Shown one piece after another: positions 53,003 through 63,032 of a DNA stretch of 64,000 nucleotides; the first letter of the stretch is position 1; every line of letters starts with the position of its first letter. Source of the DNA: Aeribacillus composti. GTDB lineage: Bacteria; Bacillota; Bacilli; Bacillales; Aeribacillaceae. The stretch lies in contig NZ_VISS01000002.1 in assembly GCF_007827555.1 (NCBI RefSeq), forward strand, positions 124,001 to 188,000. The letters are read 5' to 3'. Position numbers and translations under genes: made by a program. The notes beneath the pieces are model-generated. The model was not told the origin of the DNA. It saw only the letters and a list, made by a program, of their open reading frames with translations, and made no database searches.

Positions 53003-54124
53003 ATGGTTCAGGAAAACCGGCTAGTGAATGAATTTTTAGAACTCGTGAAAATTGATTCAGAAACAAAATTTGAACGGGAAATAGCAAATGTATTAAAGCA
53101 AAAATTTACCGAGCTTGGACTACAAGTAATAGAAGACGAATCAATTGAAAAAACAGGACATGGAGCAGGAAATTTAATTTGTACGCTAGAGGCGACGAAA
53201 GAAGGCGTTGATACGATTTATTTTACCTCTCATATGGATACGGTCGTACCTGGAAAAGGGGTAAAACCTTCTATACAAAACGGATATATTGTGACGGACG
53301 GAACAACGATTTTAGGCGCTGATGATAAAGCGGGCCTTGCCGCAATGCTGGAAGCGGTGCGTGTATTAAAAGAAAATAACATTCCTCACGGGAAAATCGA
53401 GTTTGTCATTACGGTTGGAGAAGAATCAGGTTTAATTGGGGCAAAAGCGCTCGATTCAAAACTGATTACCGCGCAATACGGGTATGCATTGGACAGTGAC
53501 GGAAAAGTTGGAGACATTATTGTTTCGGCGCCGACACATGCAAAAATTAAAGCGACGATTCACGGAAAAACCGCTCATGCCGGGGTTGCGCCAGAAAAAG
53601 GAATTTCCGCTATTACGGTTGCAGCAAAAGCAGTTGCCAATATGCCTTTAGGCCGAATCGATGAAGAAACAACGGCAAATATCGGCCGTTTTGAAGGGGG
53701 AACGCAAACAAATATCGTATGCGACCGCGTTGATATTTTAGCTGAAGCGCGTTCACTTGTACCTGAAAAATTGGAGCAGCAAGTACAAAAAATGAAGGAA
53801 GCTTTTGAAACAGCTGCTGCCGAAATGGGAGCAAAAGCAGAAGTGGATATTAACGTAATGTATCCCGGATTTACGTTTACCGATGAAGATAAGGTCGTTC
53901 AAATTGCTAAAAAAGCTATCAAAACAATCGGCAGAGAGAGCAGATTGTTAAAAAGCGGGGGCGGAAGCGATGCGAATATTATCGCTGGCTTCGGTATTCC
54001 GACTGTTAATCTTGCTGTTGGTTATGAGGAAATTCATACAACAAATGAAAAAATGCCGATTGAGGAGCTTGTCAAAACAGCAGAATTAGTTGTCGCCATT
54101 ATAAAAGAGGTAGCAAACCAATAG
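53003..54124 (+). CDS. yqjE: M20 family tripeptidase-like peptidase YqjE
   Basis: A 373-residue zinc peptidase of the PepT/M20 type. Metal-site blocks: YFTSHMDTVVPG near residue 75, LGADDKAGLAAMLEA near 107, TVGEESGLIGAKAL near 137, the dimerisation-domain His in GKTAHAGVAPEKG near 193, and NLAVGYEEIHTTNEKMPIEEL near the C-terminus. AGGAGGAAAGAC precedes the ATG. Corresponds to B. subtilis yqjE; likely aminotripeptidase in peptide turnover. Confidence 0.9.
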   Translation: MVQENRLVNEFLELVKIDSETKFEREIANVLKQKFTELGLQVIEDESIEKTGHGAGNLICTLEATKEGVDTIYFTSHMDTVVPGKGVKPSIQNGYIVTDGTTILGADDKAGLAAMLEAVRVLKENNIPHGKIEFVITVGEESGLIGAKALDSKLITAQYGYALDSDGKVGDIIVSAPTHAKIKATIHGKTAHAGVAPEKGISAITVAAKAVANMPLGRIDEETTANIGRFEGGTQTNIVCDRVDILAEARSLVPEKLEQQVQKMKEAFETAAAEMGAKAEVDINVMYPGFTFTDEDKVVQIAKKAIKTIGRESRLLKSGGGSDANIIAGFGIPTVNLAVGYEEIHTTNEKMPIEELVKTAELVVAIIKEVANQ

Positions 54125-54138
54125 AGCTTTGAAAATTT

Positions 54139-54274
54139 GAAGCCGGAAGCTCGTCACTCAGCAAACGATCCGATGTGCCAGGCCTTAGGCTTCATAATAA
54201 GAATTGACAGCTCCAAAACATCTGCAAGACCTCTGATAGTTTTTACAACCTCCGGCTTCTATAATATTGACAGC
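54139..54274. repeat. Short direct and inverted repeats between yqjE and gltC
   Basis: GAAGCCGGA (54139-54147) is inverted as TCCGGCTTC (54251-54259), and a partly conserved direct repeat GGCTTC-ATAATA-ATTGACAGC occurs at 54188-54211 and 54254-54274. No gene. Origin unclear. Confidence 0.5.
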
Positions 54275-54280
54275 CGTTCC

Positions 54281-54316
54281 GCTCTTCCAGCGTCGTGTTG
54301 GAAGAGCATCTTTTTT
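54281..54316 (+). terminator. Intrinsic terminator after yqjE
   Basis: 9-bp perfect stem GCTCTTCCA / TGGAAGAGC (54299-54307) followed by T6, reaching the 3' end of convergent gltC. Confidence 0.85.
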
Positions 54317-55217
54317 ATTGATATTTTTCTAGTACTGAGAAAAACTCTTTAGCAAATTGATAAAACACTTTAACGGACGGGGCCAGCTCGTAATTTTTCG
54401 ATATAATAATGCCGACATTTCTGCTTACACGAGGCATTTCAATCGGAATTTTTACCGTAAAACGAGGCATTGTTTCATAAAAAGTGCTTTCAGGCAGCAA
54501 TGTTACGCCAATTTCTGCCGATACGAGCCCTTTGATGGCATCTAAATCTTCCCCTTCCGATGAAATAATTGGGGAAAATCCAGCCTGTTGACACGCTTCA
54601 TGCACGATTTTATGCAGAATATAACCTTCTGGAAACGTCACAAACGGTTCATTACGCAATTCAGTCAGCACTAAGCTTTTTTTGTGCGCAAGCGGATGAT
54701 TGTGCGGCAAAAGGGCTGCAAAGGATTCCGTAAATAAAATATCCCCTTTCACATCGTTGTCATCCGTCGGAATAGGACCGAGAAAAGCTAAATCGATTTC
54801 TCTTTTTTTGACGGCTTCAATTAAATATTTATAAGAACCTTGTCGCAAATGAAAGGAAACGTTCGGGTGTTTTGCTTTAAAAGCGGAAATAACAGTCGGC
54901 ATTGTATGGCTTGCCAAGCTGGTCGGAAAGCCGATTTTAACTGTTCCTCTTTCCGGATCCAAAAATTCTTCAATTTGCTGTTTGGCGTGTTCGATCGCTT
55001 TTAAAGCCGTCTCGACATGGGGCAAAAAATGACGTCCAATTGGAGTAAGCTTAACATTCCTTCCTTCCCTTTCAAAAAGCTCCACTCCGAGCTCCGCCTC
55101 TAAATTTGCTATTTGCCTGCTGATAGCCGACTGTGCGACATGAAGGGCTTCAGCAGCTTCTGAAACATGCTCCCGCTTCGCAACCTCCCAAAAATATATA
55201 AGCTGTCTCAGTTCCAT
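54315..55217 (-). CDS. gltC: LysR-type activator of glutamate synthase GltC
   Basis: A 300-residue LysR regulator: helix-turn-helix MELRQLIYFWEVAKREHVSE to ALHVAQSAISRQIANLEAELG (residues 1-45), then a substrate-binding domain (about 90-295) with GTVKIGFPTSLASHTMPTV. It is divergent from gltA with 128 bases between them, the classical arrangement in which GltC activates gltAB in response to 2-oxoglutarate. The ATG at 55217 follows GGGGGTGAG. Length equals B. subtilis GltC. Confidence 0.92.
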   Translation of the reverse strand: MELRQLIYFWEVAKREHVSEAAEALHVAQSAISRQIANLEAELGVELFEREGRNVKLTPIGRHFLPHVETALKAIEHAKQQIEEFLDPERGTVKIGFPTSLASHTMPTVISAFKAKHPNVSFHLRQGSYKYLIEAVKKREIDLAFLGPIPTDDNDVKGDILFTESFAALLPHNHPLAHKKSLVLTELRNEPFVTFPEGYILHKIVHEACQQAGFSPIISSEGEDLDAIKGLVSAEIGVTLLPESTFYETMPRFTVKIPIEMPRVSRNVGIIISKNYELAPSVKVFYQFAKEFFSVLEKYQ

Positions 55218-55345
55218 TTGACTCACCCCCAAGCAATTTATATCAAAATGAGATTATTATTATCTAAATTATATATTGTTAATATTATTTTTGAAAACTA
55301 CAATTATACATACAGACTTATCGGCATGAGAATGGGGGAGAAGAG
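55218..55345. promoter_or_regulatory. gltC-gltA divergent control region
   Basis: TTGTTA (55276-55281) and TACAAT (55299-55304) with a 17-base spacer form the likely gltA promoter. Further towards gltC, ATCAAAATGAGAT (about 55241-55253) is a candidate GltC site, being AT-rich and partly palindromic. Confidence 0.55.
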
Positions 55346-58300
55346 ATGAAACAGATAGGATTACCAAAGGCACAAGGTCTCTATCGTCCTGAATTTGAAC
55401 ATGATGCATGTGGGATCGGTTTATATGCTCATCTGAAGGGGAAACCTTCTCATGATATTGTCAAAAAAGGCCTTCACATGCTTTGTCAATTGGAGCACCG
55501 CGGCGGACAAGGAAGCGATCCGAAAACTGGAGACGGTGCAGGCATTATGGTTCAAATTCCGCACAATTATTTTAAAGTTGCTTGCGGACGAATGAACCTT
55601 CCAGAAAAAGGACGATATGGAGTCGGAATGGTCTTTTTGCCGAGTCGTGAACATGATCGGATACATTATGAAACAGAAATCAATAAAATCATTGAAAAAG
55701 AAGGACAAATATTATTAGGTTGGAGAACTGTGCCGGTAAATTCTGAAAAGATCGGTTGGCTTGCAAAAGAGAGCAAACCTTTCATCAGACAAGTATTTAT
55801 TGGGGCGAGCGATGATATTCAAGACGAGCTTACTTTTGAGAGAAAGCTGTATGTTATTCGGAAACAAGCAGAACGTCTTGTTCAAAATAATGAATTTTAT
55901 TTTGCAAGTTTATCAAGCCGGACAATTGTTTATAAAGGTCTCTTGACGCCTGAACAATTAGATGAATTTTATGTAGACTTGCAGGACGAGAGATTTCAAT
56001 CAGCTTTTGCTCTAGTCCACTCCCGATTCAGCACCAATACGTTCCCAAGCTGGGAAAGAGCGCATCCAAACAGATATTTAATCCATAATGGCGAGATCAA
56101 CACATTGCGCGGCAATGTGAATTGGATGGCTGCAAGGGAAAAGCTGTTTGTTTCAGACGTTTTCGGGGATGATTTGACAAAAATCACACCTATTTTAGAT
56201 ATGAACGGAAGCGATTCATCCATTTTAGACAACGCTTTTGAATTTTTTGTGCTGGCAGGGAAAAAGCTGGCGCACGCGGCGATGATGCTTATTCCTGAAC
56301 CGTGGTTTTGGGATGATGAAATGGATGATGATAAGAAAGCATTTTATGAGTTTCACAGCTGTTTTATGGAGCCGTGGGACGGTCCAACGGCCATCTCGTT
56401 TACAGACGGAAAGCAGATCGGAGCTATTTTGGACCGCAATGGACTTAGACCAGCCCGCTACTATGTGACGAAAGATGATTACATTATTTTCTCATCAGAA
56501 GTCGGTGTGATTGATGTTGAACCGGAAAATGTGCTTTATAAAGACCGGCTGAGTCCAGGAAAAATGCTGTTGATTGACTTGGAAGAAGGAAGAATCATTT
56601 CTGATCAGGAAATCAAAGAAGAAATCGCCAAAGAAAAACCATATCGCCAGTGGATCAATGATCAGATGATTTCTATTTTCGACATCAATGTCCCTGAAGA
56701 TGTTGAAAAGGTTGACGATCTAACCAAACTCCAAAAAGCGTTTGGTTATACGTATGAAGATGTTGAAAAAACAATTGCAGCAATGGTGATCGATGGAAAA
56801 GATCCGATCGGCGCAATGGGAAATGATACTCCTCTTGCAGTGCTGTCAGATCGCCCGCAAAGCTTGTTTAATTATTTTAAACAATTGTTTGCCCAAGTAA
56901 CGAATCCTCCGATTGATGCGATTCGTGAATCGATCGTCACTTCTACGATGACACTGTTAGGAAAAGAAGGAAATATTCTCGATCCTGATCCATCAGCAGC
57001 ACGACGCATTCGCTTAGAATCTCCAATTCTTTCGAATGAAGAACTCGCTGCTTTGAAAAATAATCCGTATCCTGAATTTAAATGCGTCACTTTGCCAGCT
57101 TTGTTTAAAGATGATTTGAAAAATGCATTAGATCAGCTCTTTCAAGCTGCTGATGAAGCGGTGGAAAACGGCGCTACACTTCTAGTTTTATCAGATCGCG
57201 GAGTAAATGAAGAATATGCAGCAATTCCAGCACTGCTTGCCGGAAGCGCTCTGCATCAATATATGGTGAAAAAAGGAACCCGCACGAAAGCAAGCATTAT
57301 TGTTGAATGCGGAGAAGCGAGAGAAGTGCACCATTTTGCGGCTCTAATAGGATATGGTGTAGATGCGGTCAATCCTTATTTAGCTTTAGAAACAGTGCGA
57401 AATGCTGTTCGAAAGGGAACGATTCCATATTCATATAAAGAAGCAGTAAAAAGATTTAAAAAAGCGGTGACAGACGGGGTCGTCAAAGTCATGTCAAAAA
57501 TGGGAATTTCTACGATTCAAAGCTACCGCGGAGCCCAAATTTTTGAAGCGGTCGGCATTGGAGAAGAAGTTATCGAGGAATACTTCACTGGAACAGCCTC
57601 GCAAATTGGAGGAATCGGATTAAAAGAAATTGAAAAAGAAGCGAAAATGCGTCATGCTCAAGGATTTAAAACAACTTATCGAGATGAAACGCTCGATCCA
57701 GGCAGCGAATTTCAATGGAGAAGAAACGGAGAACACCATGCATTCAATCCGAAAACGATCCATACGCTGCAATGGGCATGCCGGAAAAACGATTATAAGT
57801 TATTTAAAGAATACTCGAAGATGGCCAATGAAGAGCAAGTGACGTTTTTGCGCAACTTGTTTGAATTCAATGAATCTAGAAAACCGATTCCTATTGAAGA
57901 AGTTGAGCCGGTGGAATCGATCGTACGCCGCTTTAAAACAGGAGCAATGTCCTTCGGTTCCTTAAGCAAGGAAGCGCATGAAGCATTGGCGGTTGCGATG
58001 AACCGCATCGGTGGAAAAAGCAACAGCGGTGAAGGTGGAGAAGATCCGAACCGCTATGTTCCAGATGAAAATGGAGATTTGAAGCGAAGTGCCATAAAAC
58101 AAGTAGCTTCCGGCCGCTTCGGCGTGAAAATCCATTATTTAGTCAATGCTGACGAGCTGCAAATTAAAATGGCTCAAGGAGCAAAGCCAGGTGAGGGCGG
58201 ACAGCTGCCAAGCAAAAAGGTGTATCCTTGGATCGGAAAAGTTCGCGGCTCTACACCGGGTGTGGAATTGATTTCACCGCCTCCGCACCATGACATTTAT

Positions 58301-59905
58301 TCAATTGAAGACTTGGCGCAGCTTATTCATGATTTGAAAAACGCGAATAGAGATGCCCGAATCAGCGTCAAGCTTGTTTCAAAAGCTGGAGTAGGAACGA
58401 TTGCTGCTGGAGTTGCGAAAGGTGCAGCGGACGTTATTACAATCAGCGGCTATGACGGCGGTACCGGGGCATCTCCAAAGACGAGCATTAAGCATGCCGG
58501 ACTTCCGTGGGAGCTCGGCCTTAGTGAAACACATCAAACGCTTATGCTCAACGGATTGCGTGACCGAGTCGTTCTTGAAACAGACGGCAAGCTGATGACA
58601 GGCCGTGATGTTGTGATGGCGGCATTGTTCGGGGCAGAAGAATTTGGTTTTGCAACCGCTCCTCTAGTCGTTCTAGGATGTGTCATGATGCGTGTATGTC
58701 ATCTTGATACATGTCCAGTCGGAGTGGCAACGCAAAATCCTGAACTTCGTGAAAAATTTATGGGCAAGCCAGAGCATGTTGTTAATTTCATGTATTTCAT
58801 CGCGCAGGAAGTTCGCGAAATCATGGCAAGCCTCGGATTCCGAACTATTGATGAAATGGTTGGAAGAGTAGATGTATTGAAGGTTAGCGACCGTGCAAAA
58901 AAACATTGGAAAGCAAAGCATCTTGACCTATCCCGCTTGCTTTATCAAGTGGAGGGTCCGCGAACATTTGCACGTCCGCAAAACCATAAAATCGACCAGT
59001 CATTAGACGTGAACGAAGTATTGCCGAAAGTTGAAGAGGCAATTAAACGGAAAGAAAAAGTTGAACTCCATTTGAACATTAAAAATGTGAACCGCGTCGT
59101 TGGAACCATTACAGGCAGCGAAATTGCAAAACAATATGGCGAAGAGGGGCTGCCGGAAGATACGATCAATCTTCATTTCTACGGCTCAGCAGGTCAAAGC
59201 TTTGCAGCGTTTGTACCGAAAGGAATGACGATGACGCTTACTGGCGACGCCAATGATTACATTGGAAAAGGCTTATCCGGCGGAAAAGTAATTGTCCGTC
59301 ACCCGAAAGAAGCATCTTTTGCATCAAGTGACAATGTCATTATTGGAAATGTGGCGTTCTACGGTGCAACGAGCGGTGAAGCATATATTCAAGGGCGAGC
59401 CGGCGAAAGATTTTGTGTAAGAAACAGCGGTGTGAATGCTGTTGTTGAAGGTGTCGGCGATCACGGTTGTGAATATATGACCGGAGGACGTGTTGTCATT
59501 CTCGGATCTGTCGGCAAAAACTTTGCAGCTGGTATGTCCGGAGGCATTGCTTACGTATTGGCGGATGATCAGGAGAAATTCAAACGAACAGCCAATAAGG
59601 AATTAGTGTTATTTGAATCTCTTGAAGATGAAGAAGAAATCCGCACTGTATATGACATGATTTCGAAGCATTTCCAATATACAGAAAGTCCAAAGGCCCG
59701 GCATATATTAGATCATTGGGAAGAGTATGTCGGAAGATTTATTAAAGTGATACCTAGAAACTACAAACTAATGATCAGCACGATTGAAAAAATGGAAAAT
59801 TCAGGTCTTACGAAAGAAGAAGCTGTACTTGCAGCATTTGAAGCGGTTGCGAATGAGAAAACAACCGCCGGTGAACCATTCGCTTTACAGGCTGTTGCAA
59901 ATTAA
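55346..59905 (+). CDS. gltA: Glutamate synthase (NADPH) large subunit
   Basis: A 1519-residue GOGAT alpha subunit that makes two glutamates from glutamine and 2-oxoglutarate. The propeptide [21 protein letters not shown] is followed by the N-terminal nucleophile Cys22 (CGIG). The glutaminase domain covers 22-430, then a central domain, the FMN/TIM barrel with [14 protein letters not shown] and [11 protein letters not shown] near 1050, the 3Fe-4S cluster cysteines in [18 protein letters not shown] near 1116, and the C-terminal GXG-helix domain. Normal length. gltB follows 45 bases later. Confidence 0.98.
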   Translation: MKQIGLPKAQGLYRPEFEHDACGIGLYAHLKGKPSHDIVKKGLHMLCQLEHRGGQGSDPKTGDGAGIMVQIPHNYFKVACGRMNLPEKGRYGVGMVFLPSREHDRIHYETEINKIIEKEGQILLGWRTVPVNSEKIGWLAKESKPFIRQVFIGASDDIQDELTFERKLYVIRKQAERLVQNNEFYFASLSSRTIVYKGLLTPEQLDEFYVDLQDERFQSAFALVHSRFSTNTFPSWERAHPNRYLIHNGEINTLRGNVNWMAAREKLFVSDVFGDDLTKITPILDMNGSDSSILDNAFEFFVLAGKKLAHAAMMLIPEPWFWDDEMDDDKKAFYEFHSCFMEPWDGPTAISFTDGKQIGAILDRNGLRPARYYVTKDDYIIFSSEVGVIDVEPENVLYKDRLSPGKMLLIDLEEGRIISDQEIKEEIAKEKPYRQWINDQMISIFDINVPEDVEKVDDLTKLQKAFGYTYEDVEKTIAAMVIDGKDPIGAMGNDTPLAVLSDRPQSLFNYFKQLFAQVTNPPIDAIRESIVTSTMTLLGKEGNILDPDPSAARRIRLESPILSNEELAALKNNPYPEFKCVTLPALFKDDLKNALDQLFQAADEAVENGATLLVLSDRGVNEEYAAIPALLAGSALHQYMVKKGTRTKASIIVECGEAREVHHFAALIGYGVDAVNPYLALETVRNAVRKGTIPYSYKEAVKRFKKAVTDGVVKVMSKMGISTIQSYRGAQIFEAVGIGEEVIEEYFTGTASQIGGIGLKEIEKEAKMRHAQGFKTTYRDETLDPGSEFQWRRNGEHHAFNPKTIHTLQWACRKNDYKLFKEYSKMANEEQVTFLRNLFEFNESRKPIPIEEVEPVESIVRRFKTGAMSFGSLSKEAHEALAVAMNRIGGKSNSGEGGEDPNRYVPDENGDLKRSAIKQVASGRFGVKIHYLVNADELQIKMAQGAKPGEGGQLPSKKVYPWIGKVRGSTPGVELISPPPHHDIYSIEDLAQLIHDLKNANRDARISVKLVSKAGVGTIAAGVAKGAADVITISGYDGGTGASPKTSIKHAGLPWELGLSETHQTLMLNGLRDRVVLETDGKLMTGRDVVMAALFGAEEFGFATAPLVVLGCVMMRVCHLDTCPVGVATQNPELREKFMGKPEHVVNFMYFIAQEVREIMASLGFRTIDEMVGRVDVLKVSDRAKKHWKAKHLDLSRLLYQVEGPRTFARPQNHKIDQSLDVNEVLPKVEEAIKRKEKVELHLNIKNVNRVVGTITGSEIAKQYGEEGLPEDTINLHFYGSAGQSFAAFVPKGMTMTLTGDANDYIGKGLSGGKVIVRHPKEASFASSDNVIIGNVAFYGATSGEAYIQGRAGERFCVRNSGVNAVVEGVGDHGCEYMTGGRVVILGSVGKNFAAGMSGGIAYVLADDQEKFKRTANKELVLFESLEDEEEIRTVYDMISKHFQYTESPKARHILDHWEEYVGRFIKVIPRNYKLMISTIEKMENSGLTKEEAVLAAFEAVANEKTTAGEPFALQAVAN

Positions 59906-59950
59906 CCTCATTGCACACCTAGTGAATGGATGAAAAGGAGGGGGAGACTC

Positions 59951-61432
59951 GTGGGAAAAGCAACAGGTTTTATGGAGTATGTACGAGAAGAAGAGAAAAA
60001 ACGTGATCCGCTTTCCCGCCTTGATGATTGGAAGGAATATTCATTCCCGTTTTCAAATGAAACACTTGCCAGACAAGGTGCCCGCTGCATGGACTGCGGG
60101 ACTCCTTTCTGTCATATGGGAATGGAGATTAACGGCTTAACATCAGGTTGTCCGATTCATAATTTAATCCCTGAATGGAATGATCTTGTTTATAGAGGTA
60201 AATGGAAGGAAGCGCTGGACCGTCTTTTAAAAACAAATAATTTTCCTGAATTTACCGGAAGGGTTTGCCCTGCACCGTGTGAAGGATCTTGTACGGTTGC
60301 GATTTCAGATCCTGCTGTTGCCATTAAAGGCATCGAGCGCGCAATAATCGATAAGGGCTTTGACGAAGGATGGGTTCAGCCGAGAATTCCTGAAAAGCGC
60401 ACAGGTAAAAAAGTCGCTATTGTTGGGTCAGGTCCTGCCGGTCTGGCATGTGCGGATCAATTGAACCAAGCGGGACATTCCGTTACGGTTTATGAGCGGG
60501 CTGATCGAATCGGCGGGTTATTAATGTACGGTATTCCGAATATGAAGCTTGAGAAGGAAATTGTTGAAAGAAGAGTGCGTCTTTTAGAAGAAGAAGGAAT
60601 TACGTTTATAACTAATACGGAAGTAGGCAAAGACATCACCGCTGATGAGCTTCGCTCCCAATATGATGCTGTTGTTTTATGCACAGGAGCGCAAAAGCAG
60701 CGTGATCTTGTGATTGAAGGAAGAGAATTAAACGGCGTGCACTTTGCGATGGATTATTTAACAGAAACGACGAAAAGCCTGCTCAATTCTAATTTTGCAG
60801 ACAAAAAGTTTATTGATGCAAAAGATAAGCATGTCATCGTCATTGGCGGCGGTGATACAGGTGCTGACTGTGTAGCGACAGCATTGCGGCAAAAGTGTAA
60901 AAGCGTTGTGCAATTTGGTAAACATCCAGCCTTGCCGAAGGAGCGGGCGGAAGGCAATCCATGGCCTCAAGCTCCGCTGGTCTTTACGTTAGATTATGCA
61001 TATGAGGAAGCCAAAAGCAAATTCGGACAGGATCCTCGTCAATTTTGCATCCAAACAAAGAAAATTGTCGGCGATGAAAATGGCAATGTAAAAGAATTGC
61101 ATACGATTCAAATGGAAAAATCATTTGATGAAAACGGCAATGCGGTGTTTAAAGAAATACCCGGCACAGAAAAAGTATGGCCGTGCGATTTAGTCTTTAT
61201 CGCAATCGGCTTTGAAGGGCCGGAACAGCCTGTTCTGAAGCAATTTGGCGTTGAAACGGTAAACAGGAAAGTGAACGCTCCGTACGGCAAATTTACAACA
61301 AATGTAGAAGGCGTATTTGCCGCAGGTGACGCAAGAAGAGGACAGAGCTTGATTGTCTGGGCGATTCATGAGGGAAGAGGTGCCGCAAGGGAAGTGGATC
61401 GCTTCTTAATGGGAGCGACGAATTTACCTTAA
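59951..61432 (+). CDS. gltB: Glutamate synthase (NADPH) small subunit
   Basis: A 493-residue FAD/NADPH flavoprotein that feeds electrons to GltA. N-terminal 4Fe-4S cysteines in CMDCGTPFC, CPIHN, CPAPCEGSC; FAD motif VAIVGSGPAGLACADQL near 147; NADPH motif VIVIGGGDTGADCVATAL near 297; C-terminal FAAGDARRGQSLIVWAI. The GTG at 59951 follows AAAGGAGGGGGAG and aligns with B. subtilis GltB; the longer open frame upstream has no ribosome site. Confidence 0.96.
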   Translation: MGKATGFMEYVREEEKKRDPLSRLDDWKEYSFPFSNETLARQGARCMDCGTPFCHMGMEINGLTSGCPIHNLIPEWNDLVYRGKWKEALDRLLKTNNFPEFTGRVCPAPCEGSCTVAISDPAVAIKGIERAIIDKGFDEGWVQPRIPEKRTGKKVAIVGSGPAGLACADQLNQAGHSVTVYERADRIGGLLMYGIPNMKLEKEIVERRVRLLEEEGITFITNTEVGKDITADELRSQYDAVVLCTGAQKQRDLVIEGRELNGVHFAMDYLTETTKSLLNSNFADKKFIDAKDKHVIVIGGGDTGADCVATALRQKCKSVVQFGKHPALPKERAEGNPWPQAPLVFTLDYAYEEAKSKFGQDPRQFCIQTKKIVGDENGNVKELHTIQMEKSFDENGNAVFKEIPGTEKVWPCDLVFIAIGFEGPEQPVLKQFGVETVNRKVNAPYGKFTTNVEGVFAAGDARRGQSLIVWAIHEGRGAAREVDRFLMGATNLP

Positions 61433-61707
61433 AATTATATTTTGAAATCCCGGGGCTGTCTAGAAAGTCCAATCGCCATTGAAAATAAAAAATCATAAAC
61501 ACCGATATATCAACGTTTCTAAAACATTAATGGGGGTGTCAATAAGCCGTAAAAACGACTTATTAGACACCCCCTTTCCTTTATTTTTAAAGCATTTGCA
61601 TAGCAGGCAGCAAGAAATGCCAGCTTCATTCAGCTCTGTCCGCCCATTCAAAAGAACAAGGGAGCCTCTTTTATTTATGTATGGTACAATGATATTGGGT
61701 GATGTGT
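61433..61707. other. gltB-polY1 intergenic region
   Basis: 275 bases without a gene. Contains the gltB terminator (61532-61580) and a TACAAT at 61685-61690 that may be the -10 of polY1; no good -35 is seen. Confidence 0.4.
61532..61580 (+). terminator. Intrinsic terminator after gltB
   Basis: GGGGGTGTC (61532-61540) pairs with GACACCCCC (61566-61574), extended by AATAAG/CTTATT, giving a 15-bp stem followed by a T-rich tail. Confidence 0.88.
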
Positions 61708-62922
61708 ATGAGCCGCGTTATTTTGCATATTGATATGAATAGTTTTTACGCATCTGTTGAGGCTGCCTTTGATCCGTCGTTAAAAGGGCTGCCGCTTGCG
61801 ATAGCCGGCAACCCGGAGGAGAGGAAAGGAATTGTTGTGACTTGCAGCTATGAAGCTAGAGCGTTTGGGGTAAAGACGACCATGCCAGTATGGGAGGCAA
61901 AGAAGCTTTGCCCGAATTTAATTGTCAAAAAGCCCCGTTTTGATCGTTATCGAAAAGCATCGAAAGCAATGTTTGCGATTTTATGTTCATACACACCGAT
62001 TGTAGAGCCGGTTTCTATAGACGAAGGATATATGGATGTCACAGACGTCGCAAGACATCCGCTCGATCTGGCAAAGGAAATTCAACAGCGGCTTCTTGAT
62101 GAGTTGGAGCTGCCGTCCAGCATCGGAATTGCCCCGAATAAATTTTTGGCTAAAACAGCTTCTGATATGAAAAAGCCTTTAGGCATAACGGTTTTAAGGA
62201 AGAGGGATATTAAAGAGAAATTGTGGCCTCTTGATGTAGAAGAGATGCATGGCGTAGGGGCGAAAACAGCTGAAAAATTAAAGAAGATCGGAATTCGGAC
62301 AATCGGTGACCTTGCAAGAGGAAACGACGTTCAACTAGAAAAAATAATTGGTATTAATGGATTAAGGTTAAAAGAAAAAGCAAACGGCATTGACCATCGC
62401 CCGGTTGATCCATCGTCCGTTTATGATTTTAAAAGCGTCGGAAATCAGATGACGCTGCCCGAAGATGAAACAAATGAAGAAGAGTTAAAGAATGCCCTAA
62501 AAAGTTTGGCGAAATCGGTAAGTCTCCGATTGAAGAAAAAAGAGGCGGTAGCGACAAAAGTTGCAGTGATGCTTCGCTATAAAGACCGGACGACTGTAAC
62601 AAAAAGTATGAAATTAGAAAACCCAACCGATGATGAAAGAACAATTTTCCAGCATGCTTTGATTGTTTTTCAAAAGCTGTGGAAAAACGAGCCTGTGCGC
62701 CTGCTCGGAATAACAGGGCAGGATGTGATGCACAAAAAAAATGCTTTTAAACAGCTTGATCTATTTACTTTTGAAGAAGAAGCGAAAAATGAACCGCTCC
62801 ATCAGGCGATAGAAAAATTGTCTGAAAAATATGGAGAAGGAATTATCAAAAAAGGACTGAGCATGCATAAAGAGATTGATTCTTTCGGCTCGAGCTTCGG
62901 GAAAGATTTTTTCTTTAAATAA
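61708..62922 (+). CDS. polY1: Y-family DNA polymerase IV (PolY1)
   Basis: A 404-residue translesion polymerase. Catalytic metal ligands: Asp9 in ILHIDMNSFYASVE and the SIDEGYMDV pair near residues 104-106; helix-hairpin-helix GVGAKTAEKLKKIGIRTIGDLA near 180; little-finger domain 230-350; and a beta-clamp binding motif QLDLFTF near 350. The ATG at 61708 follows GGGTGATG. It corresponds to B. subtilis yqjH. It copies damaged DNA and has roles in stationary-phase mutagenesis. Confidence 0.94.
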   Translation: MSRVILHIDMNSFYASVEAAFDPSLKGLPLAIAGNPEERKGIVVTCSYEARAFGVKTTMPVWEAKKLCPNLIVKKPRFDRYRKASKAMFAILCSYTPIVEPVSIDEGYMDVTDVARHPLDLAKEIQQRLLDELELPSSIGIAPNKFLAKTASDMKKPLGITVLRKRDIKEKLWPLDVEEMHGVGAKTAEKLKKIGIRTIGDLARGNDVQLEKIIGINGLRLKEKANGIDHRPVDPSSVYDFKSVGNQMTLPEDETNEEELKNALKSLAKSVSLRLKKKEAVATKVAVMLRYKDRTTVTKSMKLENPTDDERTIFQHALIVFQKLWKNEPVRLLGITGQDVMHKKNAFKQLDLFTFEEEAKNEPLHQAIEKLSEKYGEGIIKKGLSMHKEIDSFGSSFGKDFFFK

Positions 62923-62952
62923 GTTTTTTAAACCTGTACTTTGTATATGGCT

Positions 62953-62982
62953 TTGACTTGAAAACAATCTATTAATTATGGT
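62953..62982 (+). promoter_or_regulatory. Possible sigma-A promoter for gndA
   Basis: TTGACT (62953-62958), 18-base spacer, TATGGT (62977-62982), about 50 bases before the ATG. Confidence 0.45.
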
Positions 62983-63032
62983 ATTTTCAGTTCTGTAGAA
63001 TAGTTATTCGAAATAGAAAGGGACGTATTCAT

